Assembly (NCBI RefSeq): GCF_000143415.4
Contig: NW_003314311.1
Location: 1,277,062-1,341,061, forward strand
Origin: Selaginella moellendorffii
Taxonomy: Eukaryota; Streptophyta; Lycopodiopsida; Selaginellales; Selaginellaceae
Length of the DNA: 64,000 nucleotides
Reading direction: 5' to 3'
Positions 10,853 to 27,800 of this stretch are shown here, piece by piece. Position 1 is the stretch's first letter. Each line of letters starts with the position of its first letter. Under the pieces are notes generated by a model. The model made no database searches. It had not been told where the DNA came from and was given only the letters and a program-made list of their open reading frames with translations. The position numbers and the translations under genes are program-made.

Positions 10853-11405
10853 AAGAAAAGCACTTACTGTCAACTCCAGTCCGTTCCTTACCCCGCGAAA
10901 AGCCCTCTTTTCCATTCTCTTACTCCTGCAGCAGATGCTCTGTATTGCGCGGTAAAGAGAGCGCATTTTTTGTTGGCAAGTCCGCTGTTAGGTGGTCCGC
11001 TTTCGCTTTCTCTGCTTTCTTCCCCCTCCCAAGAGTCCTTCCTCCTTCTCGTCCGCCTTTGGAGCGAGCTCTTCGGCAGCAGCGCTTGATATATGTGTAG
11101 GTTTTAGCGAGGTTTTTCTTCCGCAGCACGCTCTTTGCATGCGTCTTATAATTCCTCCTCCTCCGCAAGTCCCAAGTCGTCTCGTCTCCGGAAAATCGAT
11201 TCTTTGCGTTTCTTCCGCAGTTTCGGCCTGACTCATGTCGTCTGTGTGATTGCTATCATGCCATCCAGCAGCGTTCGCTTTGCCTTGTTTTCCCTGTCTC
11301 TGTTTTCCAGCTGAGGAGCCGAGACAAGCGCTCCCTTGTCTTCTACAAAAATTACTCTTCCATATCAGTGTCGTTCTTCAAAGGCTTTGCGCACTCGGGA
11401 GTTCC

Positions 11406-11489
11406 ATGATGAAGCGTGGCCTGGGAATTTGCTTCTCCTCAATCACCCAATGCATGATGTTGGCCTCCGGCGGTTTCATATCTGGCTGA
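11406..11489 (+). promoter_or_regulatory. Upstream ORF before the ARM-repeat gene
   Basis: An ATG at 11406 opens a 27-codon frame ending with TGA at 11487-11489, 61 bp before the main start at 11551. A shorter ATG-stop frame begins at 11234. If the transcript starts upstream of these, as the long gene-free leader suggests, they could lower translation of the main frame. The transcription start itself is not visible. Confidence 0.35.
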
Positions 11490-11550
11490 AGATTTCCTTT
11501 CCTCCAACTGAAGCTCCTCGCATCCACAGCAAAGAAGTATCCGTCCCAGC

Positions 11551-13140
11551 ATGCCGGCAAAGGAATACGATCCGTCCGCGTTACTTAATGCCAAGCCAGG
11601 AAGTTGTAGCCCCTCCCCATCGCATTCCCGGAAAGTTTTCGAGAGCCTCTCTTCCATGCTGGACAACTTCAAATATTGCAGGCCGAAGCAGGACTTCCAG
11701 CACAGCTTGGTGCCGCTCCGGAGCAGGAGGTCGGATGCATGGCCGCGAAACAGCACCAGCAGCAGCAACAGCAGCACCAGCACCAGCACCAGCAGCGGCA
11801 AGGACGAACAGAAGTTTCACAGAGAGGCGAAAGCTCGCCATCGGAGGAGCGCTGAATTGCAGCACCACTACATGCTCCATCCAAATTCCGGTTATCTGTT
11901 CGCCACGCCTAAGTTTGAAAAGGCCCGGAGCTCCCAGTCCACGGACGAGTCGGACGAAGTCCTGGGAGATTTGCAGCCGGTCATCGAGGAGCTTGGTTCC
12001 AGTAACTCGGCCAGCCGGAGGCATGCGGCGGAGAGAGTGAGACGGCTTGCAAAGTCGAGCACCAGGATAAGCATGACGCTGGTGAAGATGGGTGCAATCA
12101 CACCACTTATCGCCATGCTGGATGCCTCCGCCAACGATAAAGGTGTCCAACACACGGCCCTGCTTGCACTTCTCAGCCTCGCCATCGGAACTAACGTGTA
12201 AGTTCTCCACGTCTCACACACCTTCCCAGTTTCGTTCCTGTTCCTGTTCCTGTTTTTCGTCCGTCCGGTCGTAGCGATAGTTTTCGAATTTCCGCCACAT
12301 CGTCGGTGTCGCTGATATGTTCCTTCCATTGGTGTTTGCAGGAACAAGGCTGCCATAGTGACTGCTGGAGCCGTCCCGAAGATGGTGAAACTTTCTCAGG
12401 AATCGGGAGGAACAGTCCAAGAAGGCCTGGCAGCAGTCTTCCTCAGCTTGTCTGCTTTGGATGTGAACAAGCCCGTAATTGGACATTCTGGTGCTGTCCC
12501 AGCTCTCATCAATATCTTGAAGCAGGGAGCAAGCTTGAAAGCCAAAAAGGACGCATTGAAAGCGCTGTGCAATCTCTCCATCTTCCACGGCAACGTTAAG
12601 GTGATCGTCGACGCTAATATAATCCAGTCCCTGCTAGATATGATTTACCACCCCGAGCTTGTGGAAACGGCAGTAGATCTTCTGGGAAATCTAGCAGCAA
12701 CTGAAGTAGGCCGGCGAGCTATTGTCGACAAGCAAGACGCTGTCCTCATACTGGTGGACGTTCTCGGCTGGGCTGACGCTCCACAGTGTCAAGAGAAGGC
12801 CGTATCTGTCCTCATGACCATGGCGTACCGGAGCCGTGCGTTGAGACAGGCAATTTCCCGTTGCGGAGCAGTATCGGCACTCTTGGAACTGTCCATATTG
12901 GGGAGCTCTCTAGCACAGAAGGTAGCTGCATGGATCCTCGACTGTCTCAAGCAGGATGACGACTTTGGCAGGAAGAGCTCGACTACGTTTCATGATGTCT
13001 TCTGCTGTGAAGACGCGCAACCCGGAAAGTTTGTCCATAAAGTCCTTCAAAACCGCAACATGATGGCCAGAGAAGGCATGAATCCGCAACTTGGTCCTGG
13101 TTGTGATATTTCTGACCACTTCATTTCAATCACACTGTGA
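11551..13140 (+). CDS. Armadillo-repeat protein
   Basis: Exons 11551-12197 and 12342-13140 join across a GTAAGT donor and give 481 residues. The first 110 residues are polar and low in complexity, with a Ser/Thr/Asn run from an AGC-type repeat at about 11751-11805. From about residue 130 to the end there are armadillo repeats, for example VKMGAITPLIAML, IVTAGAVPKMVKL and IGHSGAVPALINIL. No U-box, kinase or membrane segment is present, so it is closer to the stand-alone ARM proteins of plants than to PUB ubiquitin ligases. ARM solenoids bind protein partners; the partner is unknown. It is followed by a 3' flank without a gene. Confidence 0.85.
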
Positions 13141-13800
13141 TTTTCAGCTCCGCTCATCATGTCTGGAAAGAAAAAAAAACAGCATTTAAAAACAGGAGTC
13201 ACGAGAAACAAAGCCAGATATTTCCTCATACCCTCAAGATATTCCTGGAGGGGTCTCAAATTCCTGGCGTCTTTTGTAAATTGCAGAATGAATGTTCTTT
13301 CACCTGTGCAGTACAGTTGTGTAACTGTGTAATTTTTTTCCTCAACAATCCACGGTCAAACTCAGTCACCAAGCACAGCCAGCTTTCCAGTCGGTTTCTG
13401 TGCGAAGGAACGCCAACAAGGTTAGGCAGTACAAACAAAAAAGAATAACAGAGTCACCATCAGCAAACCTTACCTTATTCTTTCCTTCGTAAGACGTGAA
13501 CATCGGATTCTGCAACCGGACTCCAGCAAGCCAACTCCCTCACCCGGAACGACAAGTCCATACAAAACAAGCTCTTTCCGCACGAAAATCCTGACCGGCA
13601 ATATGAGCATGCGCCCCCCTATCAAACTCATCAGACAGACTTTGAATTAATATCACAAAATACAGCTCACTACGCTACAAAATAGAAACTGATGCCTCAC
13701 AAACCACAAGACATCAGAGAGGTGTTGGGGACTCCTCGCAAGAGCTCTCCTTAGATTGGTCTTGTTGCAACTCTGTGTGTCGCCGTTAATACATAAAATT
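13141..13800. other. Convergent intergenic region
   Basis: This stretch lies between the stop of the ARM gene (+) and the end of the helicase gene (-). I see no gene. It may hold both 3' untranslated regions, and possibly one more terminal exon of the helicase, because a donor-like GGTAGG occurs near the helicase stop. Confidence 0.4.
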
Positions 13801-15913
13801 TCAAGGAAAATGAAACAGCAGCCTACCTTTCTTTTTAAGCTTGTTCCGGAAACTTCTTTTCCTGCTGAAAGCTCCCTCCTGCAATAATTTTAAAAGACCT
13901 TTAGATGAAGGAACGCATGAACAACATATAAGTACCACTGGTTGGCCATCAGAAATTGCTATACGGACAGCGTCCGCAAGCGGTTTACTGGATTCTGTGT
14001 AAAGACTTGTAACAACGCCGGTATTACCAGCCCGTCCCGTTCTTCCCACTCTATGGAGATAATCGACTGCGTTTAACGCAAACTCGGCCTGCAAAGAGCT
14101 AGTTGTAAAAAGCTTTCAAACTTTGTTTTACTCACCTGGACGATATGACCAATATCACGGATGTCAAGTCCTCGAGCGCCTGAATCTGTACACAGCAGTA
14201 TCCCGCCTTCATCTTGAAACCTTTTCAAGTTGCTAGTGCGCTCCTCCAAGGGGATATCTCTATGGTAACATAGTGGTACGATGTTTACTTTCTCCAGAAT
14301 TTTGGAAATGGCAGTAACTGACTCGATGGTGTTCGCGAACACCATCGTCCGCATAAAGGATGGTGGCGGACCTGCCTCATTAACTTCTGGCCGTGCGGCA
14401 ATGGCTTTGAGAAGTGCTTCTACTCGCTTTTTAGAATCGACCTCAATCCACTGATGCTTTACACTGCAGCAGAAACTCGATAAGTTACGAGAACACTAGA
14501 ACCACACACTACCTTGGAATTTGTCGGTGAAGGAAATCGCCGTTGACCCAGGTAGCGTCCGGGAATTGGTACGAGAGCATTATAGCAGGAGTTTTTTTCC
14601 CTACTACCGGCAGTGTAGCAGCCACAAAAATGTATTGCTTGCTCCTTTTGTACTTTTTCCTGTATGTCTTGCGCTTTTTCTTTGTAGTGTCGTCCCCCTT
14701 TTCATCACCGCCAGATTCTGTTGGTCCGGGAGTACAGTCAGTAGCTGTCTCAGAATCGATGTCTGCTGCCGCTTCCTTCCACTCACTGGCTATCTCCTTT
14801 TCCATATCAGAATCACCGTCGGATTCAAATTCCTCTTCTTTAGAAGGTTCAAAGTCGGTCCATGGCTTGGTTTCCTCCTTTTTTTGCTCACTACCCGGCT
14901 TCTGGATGGCTTTTTCCTCCGCAGCAAGCTTTTTCTCGGCAAGCCTGAGCAGTGGAATCAACCGTTGGGTCACTTGCCGTTCAAAACCCCCTGATAAGAG
15001 CATATCCGCTTCATCAAAGACCTGTGTACCTCGTTAAGTATGTAGTTCGGCAGAAGATAGAAATGAACAATCAACTCACCACATAACGGGCATCTCTTAA
15101 AAAAGCCGTTCTACGCTTTTGCTTTGGATCGAAGCTGAAGAGGTGGTTTATCAAGGCTCCCGGTGTAGCAAACACAAAATCTGGGGGCGATGTTGGCCAT
15201 CCCTGAAAAGAACATAGTAAATTATCAGGAACTCGGGTGAGCATTTTCTCACGTACCTGACCTCCCGTTATGACAGCAACCCGAACAAAATCACCCAGCT
15301 TACTGCAAACCTTGGTCGCCATCTCGGCAGCTTGTTGACACAGGGTAGCGTTCGGGCACAAAACCAAAGCAAAGCTGCGTGGAATGTAAGCATTCTCGTC
15401 CTCGGCTTTCTTCTCCTTGAATTCCTCATTCGACTTTGCAAGGAGTTGAAAAATCGGAAGGAGATACGCATGAGTTTTTCCACTGCCCGTCTCGGCAGCC
15501 AAAATTACGTCACCACCTTCTAGAATACGAGGAATTGCAGCACCCTGGCAGAACGAAGAGCAAACTTGTTACCCCATAATCACACACAAAAACAATTCTC
15601 CTCACAAACATACCTGTATCGCCGAGGGACGATCAAACCCCGCCTTCATAGCAGCCTGTGAGATTTCCCCGGACAATCCCAGCGAAATCCAGCTGACGCC
15701 AGGCTCGGCATGAAAAGAATACCTGGCCTGCTGCTTCTTCTTCTCCTTGGCGCTCGCAGCGACGGAATACACGCGAATGAATCCCCCGCATTGCGATTGC
15801 GATCGCGATTGCGCCCTAGCGCCCCTGCCGCCGCGCAATCCCGACCTCCATATCCACTGGCAGAACGTTGGCGACGAGAATCCGAGCTGCCGATGCGCCG
15901 GGGCGCCAAGCAT
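13801..15913 (-). CDS. DEAD-box ATP-dependent RNA helicase, RH22-like
   Basis: Seven exons were traced: 15614-15913, 15257-15544, 15080-15202, 14513-15021, 14136-14463, 13936-14088 and 13801-13878, giving about 592 residues. Helicase motifs appear in order: ETGSGKTHAY (I), LCPNATLCQQ (Ia), FATPGAL (Ib), FDEADMLLSGGF (II), VAATLP (III), MVFANT (IV), CTDSGARGLDI (V) and HRVGRTGRAG (VI). The DEADMLLSGGF context and the SFSRKRSFR-like tail point to the RH22 group, which in Arabidopsis is a plastid protein needed for 50S ribosome assembly. Exon 4 carries a long acidic, then Lys/Arg-rich insertion between motifs II and III. The C-terminal end is uncertain because of a possible donor before the stop. 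Confidence 0.88.
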
Positions 15914-16093
15914 TTCTCCACCACGCCCTAAACCCTAGCTCCACCTCTAAAACCCTATCCCGCCAAATACATTTTAAAACCAATGCTTGATAGAGATTAG
16001 GGCTTTTGGGCACTATACTGTACTCTTCAATGATTGGCGGGAAGAAACAAAAGTTTAAAAACCATTCTTTTTTTTGCTCCTTTTCTTCCTCTT

Positions 16094-17239
16094 TTAGTTT
16101 CCAATGGGCTGAGACAATTGATCCAAGAACACGGCCTCCAGCCCCGAGAAAGATTTGTTGATCTCCGAGAGGTCATCGTCCTGGTCGCAGCAAATCCCCA
16201 GATCGCTCACGCTGAAGCTATTCCCACCACAATCGCCCTCGTCCCAGATCATCGACTGGCACTTGAAATCGTCCCCTTGCTCCATGATCGTCAGCCCACC
16301 ACCCAGCGCTGGCAGCTCCGCGGAGAAATCTGAGCTAAAGATCTCCGGCTGGGTGATCATTTGCCTGTGATCGACGTCGCAGCAGCTGGAGCAATTCATC
16401 TGGATCGCGAGCTTGTCCTCTCGGCAGCGCTTGAGGATCGCTCTGTTCTCGCTGGGTTCCTCCACCAGCGAGCTCGGCACGATCCTGCTAGTGCCACCAT
16501 TGTTCTTGCTGGTGTTGGTGGCGATGCTCAAAGCACTCCCAGTGTTCTTCGCTTCCACCACGCAGCTCGTCGACGAGCTCGAATCGCTCGACTTGTTGGG
16601 CTTCTCGATGCAAAGCTTCTTCGCTGGAGCAGCGTGAATTCCTGGCACTGCCGCCACTGCTACTCCTGTTTGATCGGATGCCGCGGAGCTGCTAGTGCTA
16701 CACCCGGAGTTGGATCCCGACTCGGGGAAATTGAGCTGGGCGGATGGGCCATAGTGGATCTTCGCGGCGCGATCGTAGGCAGCAGCGGCGTCCTCGGCGG
16801 TGGTGAAAGTCCCCAGCCAAATCCTCGCTCCTCGATTGGGCTCTCGAATCTCCGCGACCCATTTCCCCCAAGTTCTTTGCCGGACGCCGCGATACTGGCA
16901 CTGGGAGTTTTGTGGACCGCCCTTGCCTTTCATACACCCCTTCTTGCTGCGCTGGGGGCTCCTGTCACTGCTCGTGCCGCCCAGATTCGCCGAGGAGCTC
17001 GACGATGCCAGCGAGAATTTCTTGGATCTTGCAAGATTGTGATCGCTGCTGGATGCCGCCGCGGTGGCCGCGCCCGGGAGATGATGGATCAGCGCCGCCG
17101 GCGGGATCTTGTAGACGATCGGGGCGGCGCCGGCGTCGATCATCTTGGGGAGGACCCTGTGCGTGTTCTTGCTGCCGGGCGCGTTGATCCGGCGCACCGA
17201 AAACACTTCTTGCGGGTTGGAGCACGACCGAGGAGGCAT
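16094..17239 (-). CDS. AP2/ERF transcription factor of DREB2 (DREB A-2) type
   Basis: A single exon encodes 381 residues from the ATG at 17239 to TAA at 16094-16096. The frame is open further upstream, but without an ATG. Just before the DNA-binding domain lies [13 protein letters not shown], the conserved DREB2 motif. The AP2 domain follows ([20 protein letters not shown] through [13 protein letters not shown]), with Val and Glu at the positions typical of DREB factors. The C-terminal region is acidic, with [15 protein letters not shown], and probably activates transcription. Factors of this group bind dehydration-responsive elements and drive drought, salt or heat genes. The upstream region has two ABRE-like sites. 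Confidence 0.92.
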   Translation of the reverse strand: MPPRSCSNPQEVFSVRRINAPGSKNTHRVLPKMIDAGAAPIVYKIPPAALIHHLPGAATAAASSSDHNLARSKKFSLASSSSSANLGGTSSDRSPQRSKKGCMKGKGGPQNSQCQYRGVRQRTWGKWVAEIREPNRGARIWLGTFTTAEDAAAAYDRAAKIHYGPSAQLNFPESGSNSGCSTSSSAASDQTGVAVAAVPGIHAAPAKKLCIEKPNKSSDSSSSTSCVVEAKNTGSALSIATNTSKNNGGTSRIVPSSLVEEPSENRAILKRCREDKLAIQMNCSSCCDVDHRQMITQPEIFSSDFSAELPALGGGLTIMEQGDDFKCQSMIWDEGDCGGNSFSVSDLGICCDQDDDLSEINKSFSGLEAVFLDQLSQPIGN

Positions 17240-17596
17240 TCTTTTTGCGAGATTTCGCTCTCTTTCCTCGAGATCGATGATCCTCGCAGAGCTTTTCGGC
17301 GCCCGGCCTGCGCCAAATATGATCCTCCTCCTCCCGCGACCTATTTCTGGATCAAACCAATCCAGCAAAGACTTACTCCAAGATTCCTCCTTGGCGCTCC
17401 GGGATCGCTCGCCCTAGCTCCAAGATCACTCACATTCTTCCTCTAGATCGCCATAAACCCTTCCTCCCTCCCAACAGAAGCAAAGCAAATGGCATGGAAT
17501 AAAACTTACCTGCCAAGACATTAACTTTTTACCCCCCAAAGATTACAAGAAAAATCCCCCGAAATAATAAGTCGGCCGCCGCCTTGTGGCTTAAGT

Positions 17597-17637
17597 TACG
17601 TGGCGTTAAACATCCAAACGGGCGCCTGCCACGTGTC
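17597..17637. promoter_or_regulatory. Two ABRE/G-box elements upstream of the DREB2-type gene
   Basis: TACGTGGC at 17597-17604 and CACGTGTC at 17630-17637 match ABRE/G-box cores bound by bZIP factors. They lie about 360-400 bp upstream of the DREB start codon, in the 927-bp divergent region shared with RPA32. A response of the DREB gene to abscisic acid is therefore plausible but not shown. Confidence 0.5.
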
Positions 17638-18075
17638 GTGCGTCACCGCCGTTAAACAACCACAACGTGCGTCACATCCGGCCGTTAGGTATGCCACGCC
17701 AGCCCTAGTCTATTGTCCTCGTGATATTCCATGGTTGGCTTCGCGCCTCCTCAAACTCTCAAACAAACTAAACAACAACAAAGAACAAATATAGGGCTGG
17801 CAGGCAAATCTTGGCTAAGTGCCAAATTCTCACACAGCCACTAGCTATGGCCTTTTGTTTCCATACAGTTCAATAGAATAGATTGATTAATCGAAAGAAA
17901 TTTGCAATTATCTTAACCATGTACACTCTTTTGGATTGTTTAGATGGATTGTTTATTTGGCAATTATCTTATCAACATTCTTATAGGATTTTTAGATGGA
18001 TTGATTCATCAGAATAAATTTGCAATTTTTTCTTAAAAATGCACATTGTTTTATTTAGACTTCAACTATGAAGAA

Positions 18076-18123
18076 AGGGCGGGAATCCACGTGTCGGACA
18101 CGTGGATGATTTTGGCGGGAAAA
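18076..18123 (+). promoter_or_regulatory. RPA32 core promoter: G-box palindrome flanked by E2F-like sites
   Basis: 18085-18107 is a perfect 23-nt palindrome: ATCCACGTGTC, a central G, and its exact reverse complement. It places two CACGTG G-boxes face to face. At 18111-18122 lies TTTGGCGGGAAA, matching the E2F consensus in both halves, and AGGGCGGGAA at 18076-18085 is a second, weaker E2F-like site. The stronger E2F site is 44 bp before the RPA32 start codon. Plant replication genes are commonly E2F targets, so S-phase control is likely. Confidence 0.7.
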
Positions 18124-18166
18124 AGCATATGCTTTGGGTTTTTAGGCTAGAACCCTAAAGAGCGTC

Positions 18167-19595
18167 ATGTATGGGGACAATGCGGCTATGGATTTTGGGG
18201 GCGGGGGGTTCATGCCCTCGCAGCCCAGCGGCTTCGCTACTGGAGGCGGCGATCCATCCGTGAAGGTATGATTTAGAGCGTCTTGTTCTGGCGATCTTTG
18301 CGATGGATTGATCGGTTTTTCGTCCGTTATAAAGAAATCTGGGGCTCCAAGCAGCGGTCTCTTTCCGCTTACTGTGAAGCAGATGAGCCGGGCGATTCAA
18401 TCGTCTACTGATGATAATCTTATTGTGGACGGCCAGTCTATGAGCAATGTAAGAAAGAGCTATTTTTTTAATTTTTTTTCTCTTCTTGTTCTGCTGATAG
18501 AATTCACGCAGGTCACGATGGTGGGGATGTTGCTCGGGAAAGAGGAAAGGGCGACGGATATTTCCTTCATGCTTGACGATGGAACTGGCAGAGTCGAAGT
18601 GAAAAGATGGTACTAGCAAAAGCTCTTTTTTCTTTTTTTTTTCTTTTCTGATAGTGTTCGTTTTTCTTCTTTGTTTCAGGATCGAGTCACCGGATGCTCC
18701 CGAGGCTTTGCAGCTACACAGCATTCAGTAAGTACTTGGAAAATGGAGAGAAAAATGAATTGGACGCTTATTTTTGTTATGGTTCTCGCTGCTTTCTTAT
18801 TTCCCAACTTCAGGCACGGACAGTATGTACGAATTCACGGACACCTTCGGACGTTCCAGAACAAGAGAACAGTTGTCGCTTTTGCAGTGAAGTAATCTCA
18901 CTCGATTCTCTGCTCTTGGAACTCCATAGCTAACTTCGTTTTGCAGGCCTATCACAGACTTCAACGAGATCACGTTCCACTTCCTGGACTGCATCTTTGC
19001 ACATACCTACAACACGAAATCACAGGTAGCAAGTACTCTTAGCATTGTTTTGTAGAGAGTTTTAAAGTTTCAGCTTCTAGGGGGCGGCAAGGCCTGACGG
19101 TCCCGCGTCTCCTCCCACTTTCAATCACACAAACTATTCCAATCCCGTATCCAATCCGGTAAGTGCATTGTAAAATCCATGTAACGGGGAAGTAACGCAC
19201 CGTTCTTTTTTTATTCCTTGGCAGTATGCTACTCCAGCGGCTCCTGCGAATTCCAATGGGATGAGTGAATGCCAACGCCGGGTACAGGCGGTTTTTGAGG
19301 AGCCATCTGTTAAGTCCGTAGCTTTCGCATTTCGAAGCTTGCGATGATGTTAAATACTCCGGTGCTTGTTTTATTTCTTGGCAGGGAAAGTGAGCAGGGC
19401 CTTCACGTTGATGAGATTGCGAGACGCATTACTGGTTTCTCCAAGAAGCAAGTCAGGTGATATTACGTTTTCATCGGTGAAGGCTCCTGATAATATTTTA
19501 ACACTCGCAGAGATGCGGTGGAGTTTCTGGTGAACGAAGGTTACGTTTATTCCACTGTCGACGACGAGCATTTCAAGTCCACCAACACTTACTAA
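18167..19595 (+). CDS. RPA2: Replication protein A 32 kDa subunit (RPA2)
   Basis: Ten small exons (18167-18265, 18335-18448, 18512-18609, 18680-18727, 18814-18891, 18947-19025, 19081-19158, 19225-19313, 19385-19456, 19511-19595) give 279 residues, the usual family length. The N-terminus is short, Gly- and Ser-containing ([13 protein letters not shown]), as in the phosphorylated RPA32 tail. The OB fold runs from VTMVGMLLG through TGRVEVKRW and [11 protein letters not shown] to [11 protein letters not shown]. The C-terminal winged helix reads [10 protein letters not shown] and [16 protein letters not shown]32 is part of the single-stranded-DNA-binding RPA trimer in replication and repair. Intron 8 uses a GTCC donor chosen because it keeps the frame. 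Confidence 0.93.
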
Positions 19596-20011
19596 TGTCC
19601 GATGGATCCGCTCAGTAAAAAAAAGTAAGAGAGGTACTTGCGAAGTTTGCGGAAGTGTAGCCAAAGGTACTTATAGTTCTATATTTCTCCCAAGGAAACC
19701 TGTCACAACTTTTTTCAAAGACAGGAACCACGATGAAAGTATAGAGAAACTTTGTTTTTATCGTACGCAACGAGTCTATAACTTAGCTTTCGAGTTAGAT
19801 AATCCAAGTTGCACGATGCGGCCGTGATCACCGGGAACTTAGACACTAGATACTCACAAAACCGCGACTCCAACTAGCTTGGATCGATCATTCTCGCCTT
19901 CTCCAAGCTTGCGATAGGTTTCTCCTGCCATAAAACTATCAGAATGGAAGCATAACTTTCTTTTCTTACTTGGTCGTCGTGTTTGTTCTTGTGCCCAAGC
20001 TCGTCGTTAAT
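19596..20011. other. Intergenic, no gene seen
   Basis: This stretch holds the 3' flank of RPA32 and the 5' flank of tRNA-Arg. No coding frame or RNA fold was recognised. Confidence 0.4.
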
Positions 20012-20085
20012 GGCCGCGTAGCGCAGTGGATGAGCGCGTCAGACTTCGGATCTGAAGGTCGTGGGTTCGAATCCCACTGTGGTCG
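20012..20085 (+). tRNA. tRNA-Arg (anticodon UCG)
   Basis: The 74-nt sequence has acceptor GGCCGCG paired with TGTGGTC (with G-T pairs), a D arm GCGC...GCGC, an anticodon stem TCAGA/TCTGA around loop CTTCGGA (anticodon TCG), and a T arm GTGGG-TTCGAAT-CCCAC. The discriminator is G. No intron is present. It sits between the convergent RPA32 and histidine kinase genes. Confidence 0.95.
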
Positions 20086-20128
20086 CTGGAAGTCCACATT
20101 CACACACTAAAGCTTACACATATATTTT

Positions 20129-24653
<4,525 letters not shown>

Positions 24654-24825
24654 TCTACCCCGAGATGCAGAAGCACTGCCATACAAAACAAAAGGAACAA
24701 GATTTGCAAAAGCATGCCCACCTCAATGTGTGGATATTCATTCACGTTGCGAACAGGCATGGACGAGGAATGGCGAACGCCAACCGACCGTCCACGTGGC
24801 CCTATAACCGATGGTTTAGAACGAC

Positions 24826-27800
24826 AAAAGCTCGTGCAAGAACTTGTTCACGTCCCCGTTTTTACAGTCGAAAGCTACCAGCTGGTCTACAAGTTCCTGC
24901 ATCGCCACAACAAGAATTAGGAACTTCTAAGGAAAAATGATCACCTGATATTCCCGATCCCTGGCAACAATTTTTGGAACTTGAAGACGATGGATAGATT
25001 TGCCCATCTTCATGGACTCCAGTATCTCTGCTGCTCTGTTGATTATTTCATGAGGGACACCTGGTGCAAAACCTTTTAGAAAAGTCGTGGTAAAAGCTAC
25101 AGCCACGTACCAGCAAGTTCAGCACAGTGAAGGCCTGAGTTAAAAAACAAATGTAAGCATGGATGAAAAAGAAAACCTATATTACCGTAGCTAGGGGCCT
25201 GGTATCCCGGGACAAGTCTGCAGCTGAATATTTCAAAATTTGAATCAAAGAGATAGGCTGATTACCTGTAAAGAAAGACGATATCTGCCAGTCGGTTGGG
25301 GTCGCCATTGTTGCCTGTCGGTTCTAGGATGCTCATCGTATAGAAAGCTATCCTTGGCGACTGCAAAAAGATGTTTACAACACGCTAAGTAGAAAAGCGT
25401 TTCACCTTGGGCAGAAAACATCCTTCCGACAATTCACTGAAATGTGTACATGCCAGAATCTAAAATGACAATTGTCAGGAAAGCAGAGGAAAACAAAACG
25501 GGATGAAGACCTTCGGCGAGGATTCAGAACCAGCAAAGTGGTGAAGTGTTGAGCATAGAAGACCAATGCCATCTACAAAAACAAATCCCATGTGTAGTTT
25601 ATTGTTTCCTCTTTTTTTTTTTTTTGTTCGCGTTAATCGCATAATACCTGCAGACATTGTGCCACTGCCAAACTCGTCAATTAAGCATAGCGACTTTGAA
25701 GTTGCATATCTGAAAACGTTGTTTATCACCCCGCAACACATAAAAATGAATGCTTACCTTAGCATTACTGATATTTGATGGAGGTCAGTCATAAAAGTTG
25801 ACTGAGGAACCTTGGTAGATTGCTTGCATGGCAACCGAGTAAAGATTCTGTCTGTAGTGCCGATCACTGCCTCATCTGCCGGCACAAAGCTCCCGATGTG
25901 TGAAAGGAAGACAATAAGCGCAACCTGCGGGACTTAACAGTCAGATTAGAAAAAAATACATAAGTGACTGCTCTAACTTACTTGCTTGATGTAGACGCTT
26001 TTCCCGGAGTAATTTGGACCAGTTACAACAGAAATTCGCCCTGTAGACAAAGAAATCAGCATCAAACAGACACATATTATCTAACCTTTCTCTTCAATTT
26101 GCGTGTTGTTTGGAACAAACGTATCGACTGTCAGTTCTTGTAAAGGATGCCTGACAATTTTTTCCAAGTTTTAGAGAGCAGATCCCTGTTTTGTACCTTC
26201 CGTTCTTTATTATCAGTATGTCATCTTCAACGAGTCGAGGTCTGTTGTAGTTATACTCGCCTGCGCTTATTGCCATTGATACGAGACTGCATTAAGGTAG
26301 AAATAAAATAAAAAGATAAATGATTTGCTAGAAAAGAACTCAAGCTACCAATCCAGCTGCGCAGTCAAGTCCGCTGAATATCTAACTGCGGGTTCGTACT
26401 TTTGCACTTTAGACTCCAGCTCCTTCAAAATGGCGCGTTCCATATCTGAAAGATTCAGAAAATAACCGTGAACGTCATAAAAGCCAAAGTGATTACCCAG
26501 AATTTTGTAGTAAATATCTCCCAGCACCTCGTCTAGTTCCCTGGTTTTGGTTGTGTGATAGAAAAATTCTTCGTCGTTGCCACACCCACTTTTGAACTGA
26601 GAGTCGTTTGCCTAAAGTCAGTTCAAACAACCTCTAGCGCGCTTACAGCGAGTTGGAAGTCTGGAGCTATCTCTAGCACTTCTGGCTTAAGCTCGCCAGG
26701 AAAACACATCAAGTACCCTGTTTTACCAACCAGCAGCTGTAGAAAGAAACTAAAAAGCTGACTGACCAACTTGTGGAATATAGACTATGGAGCCTTGTCT
26801 CTGACGTGGTAACTTTTTAATCTCCGATGATGCAATCTGAGAAAAAAGGAATCAGATTCAGCAAGTAGCTTGCAGCTATTGCCATACCTCGTCCAGGAAT
26901 TGTGGAAGACCGTCGTAGATTGCTTTCAACTCATCTAGCTACGAAGAAAAGAAAAGTAAACGAGGGGCTCCCACAGAAGAAACAGCTTACTTCTTGACAT
27001 ATACCACGCGCGACAAATGTATCACAGGCCTCGCCACAGGTTTGATCAAAATCAAGAACTCCCTTGACCTTGAAGTCGATGTGTCAAAAACTATCAAAAT
27101 TTAGTGACCTTACCAGGTCGCTAACATAAGCAAAATCTTCCGTAACGGTTGAAAACACCTGCAATGCATTCAAACCGTCAATGTAGGCAATCAAATTATC
27201 TACGGCAAACCTTTTGAAATATCTCCAGGTTGGAGATTTGCACTCTGTCTTGCCGGCTTGAAAGAAAAGCTGCTAGAGTTTGCCTGATTTCAATAAGTGC
27301 ATTGATGCTCTGAGAGACGGATTCGTTAACAAATAATCAAAAGTGCCACACTGATTCACAAACTTTTAGAAACGTCGACCAGTCCGTACGACTTGAAAGG
27401 AAGCTCGGTGATGCAAACTTCTGAAACAAAGGCATGAGGCAGGAACAGGATGCAGCCTCTTACTTGCAGCAACCGCGGAATACTTTTCACTTGCTTCATT
27501 GTGTTTTGCAGCAACTGAGTTAGATCATGTGATGACTTCAGGACCGATATCTTTTTCTCCGTCAATGACTCGAGAAAGCGAAGACCTACAAAGGATACAG
27601 TATCCAAACGGTCGTTCAATGCAGCCCAGTCCAGTATAGGTCGGGAAAACCACGTCCTGCCAATATTTGTATGGATAACTTATAGACTAGAATCTTGGAA
27701 GTACCTCAGTAGCCGTCTTCCCATTAACGTTACACACTGAAATCCAGGAGTCAGTGCCTGTTGTAAAGAACTGCAAAGTACCTTATTCATCATACCGAAG

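Noticed and set aside
16361-17446. 361-codon + strand frame opposite the DREB gene
   Set aside because: Antisense shadow of a GC-rich single exon; no ATG-linked family motif.
24722-24760. Possible 5' coding exon of the PAS-HK (ATG, donor GTGGGC)
   Set aside because: Joining it to the next acceptor gives a stop within seven codons, so the start at 24653 is preferred.
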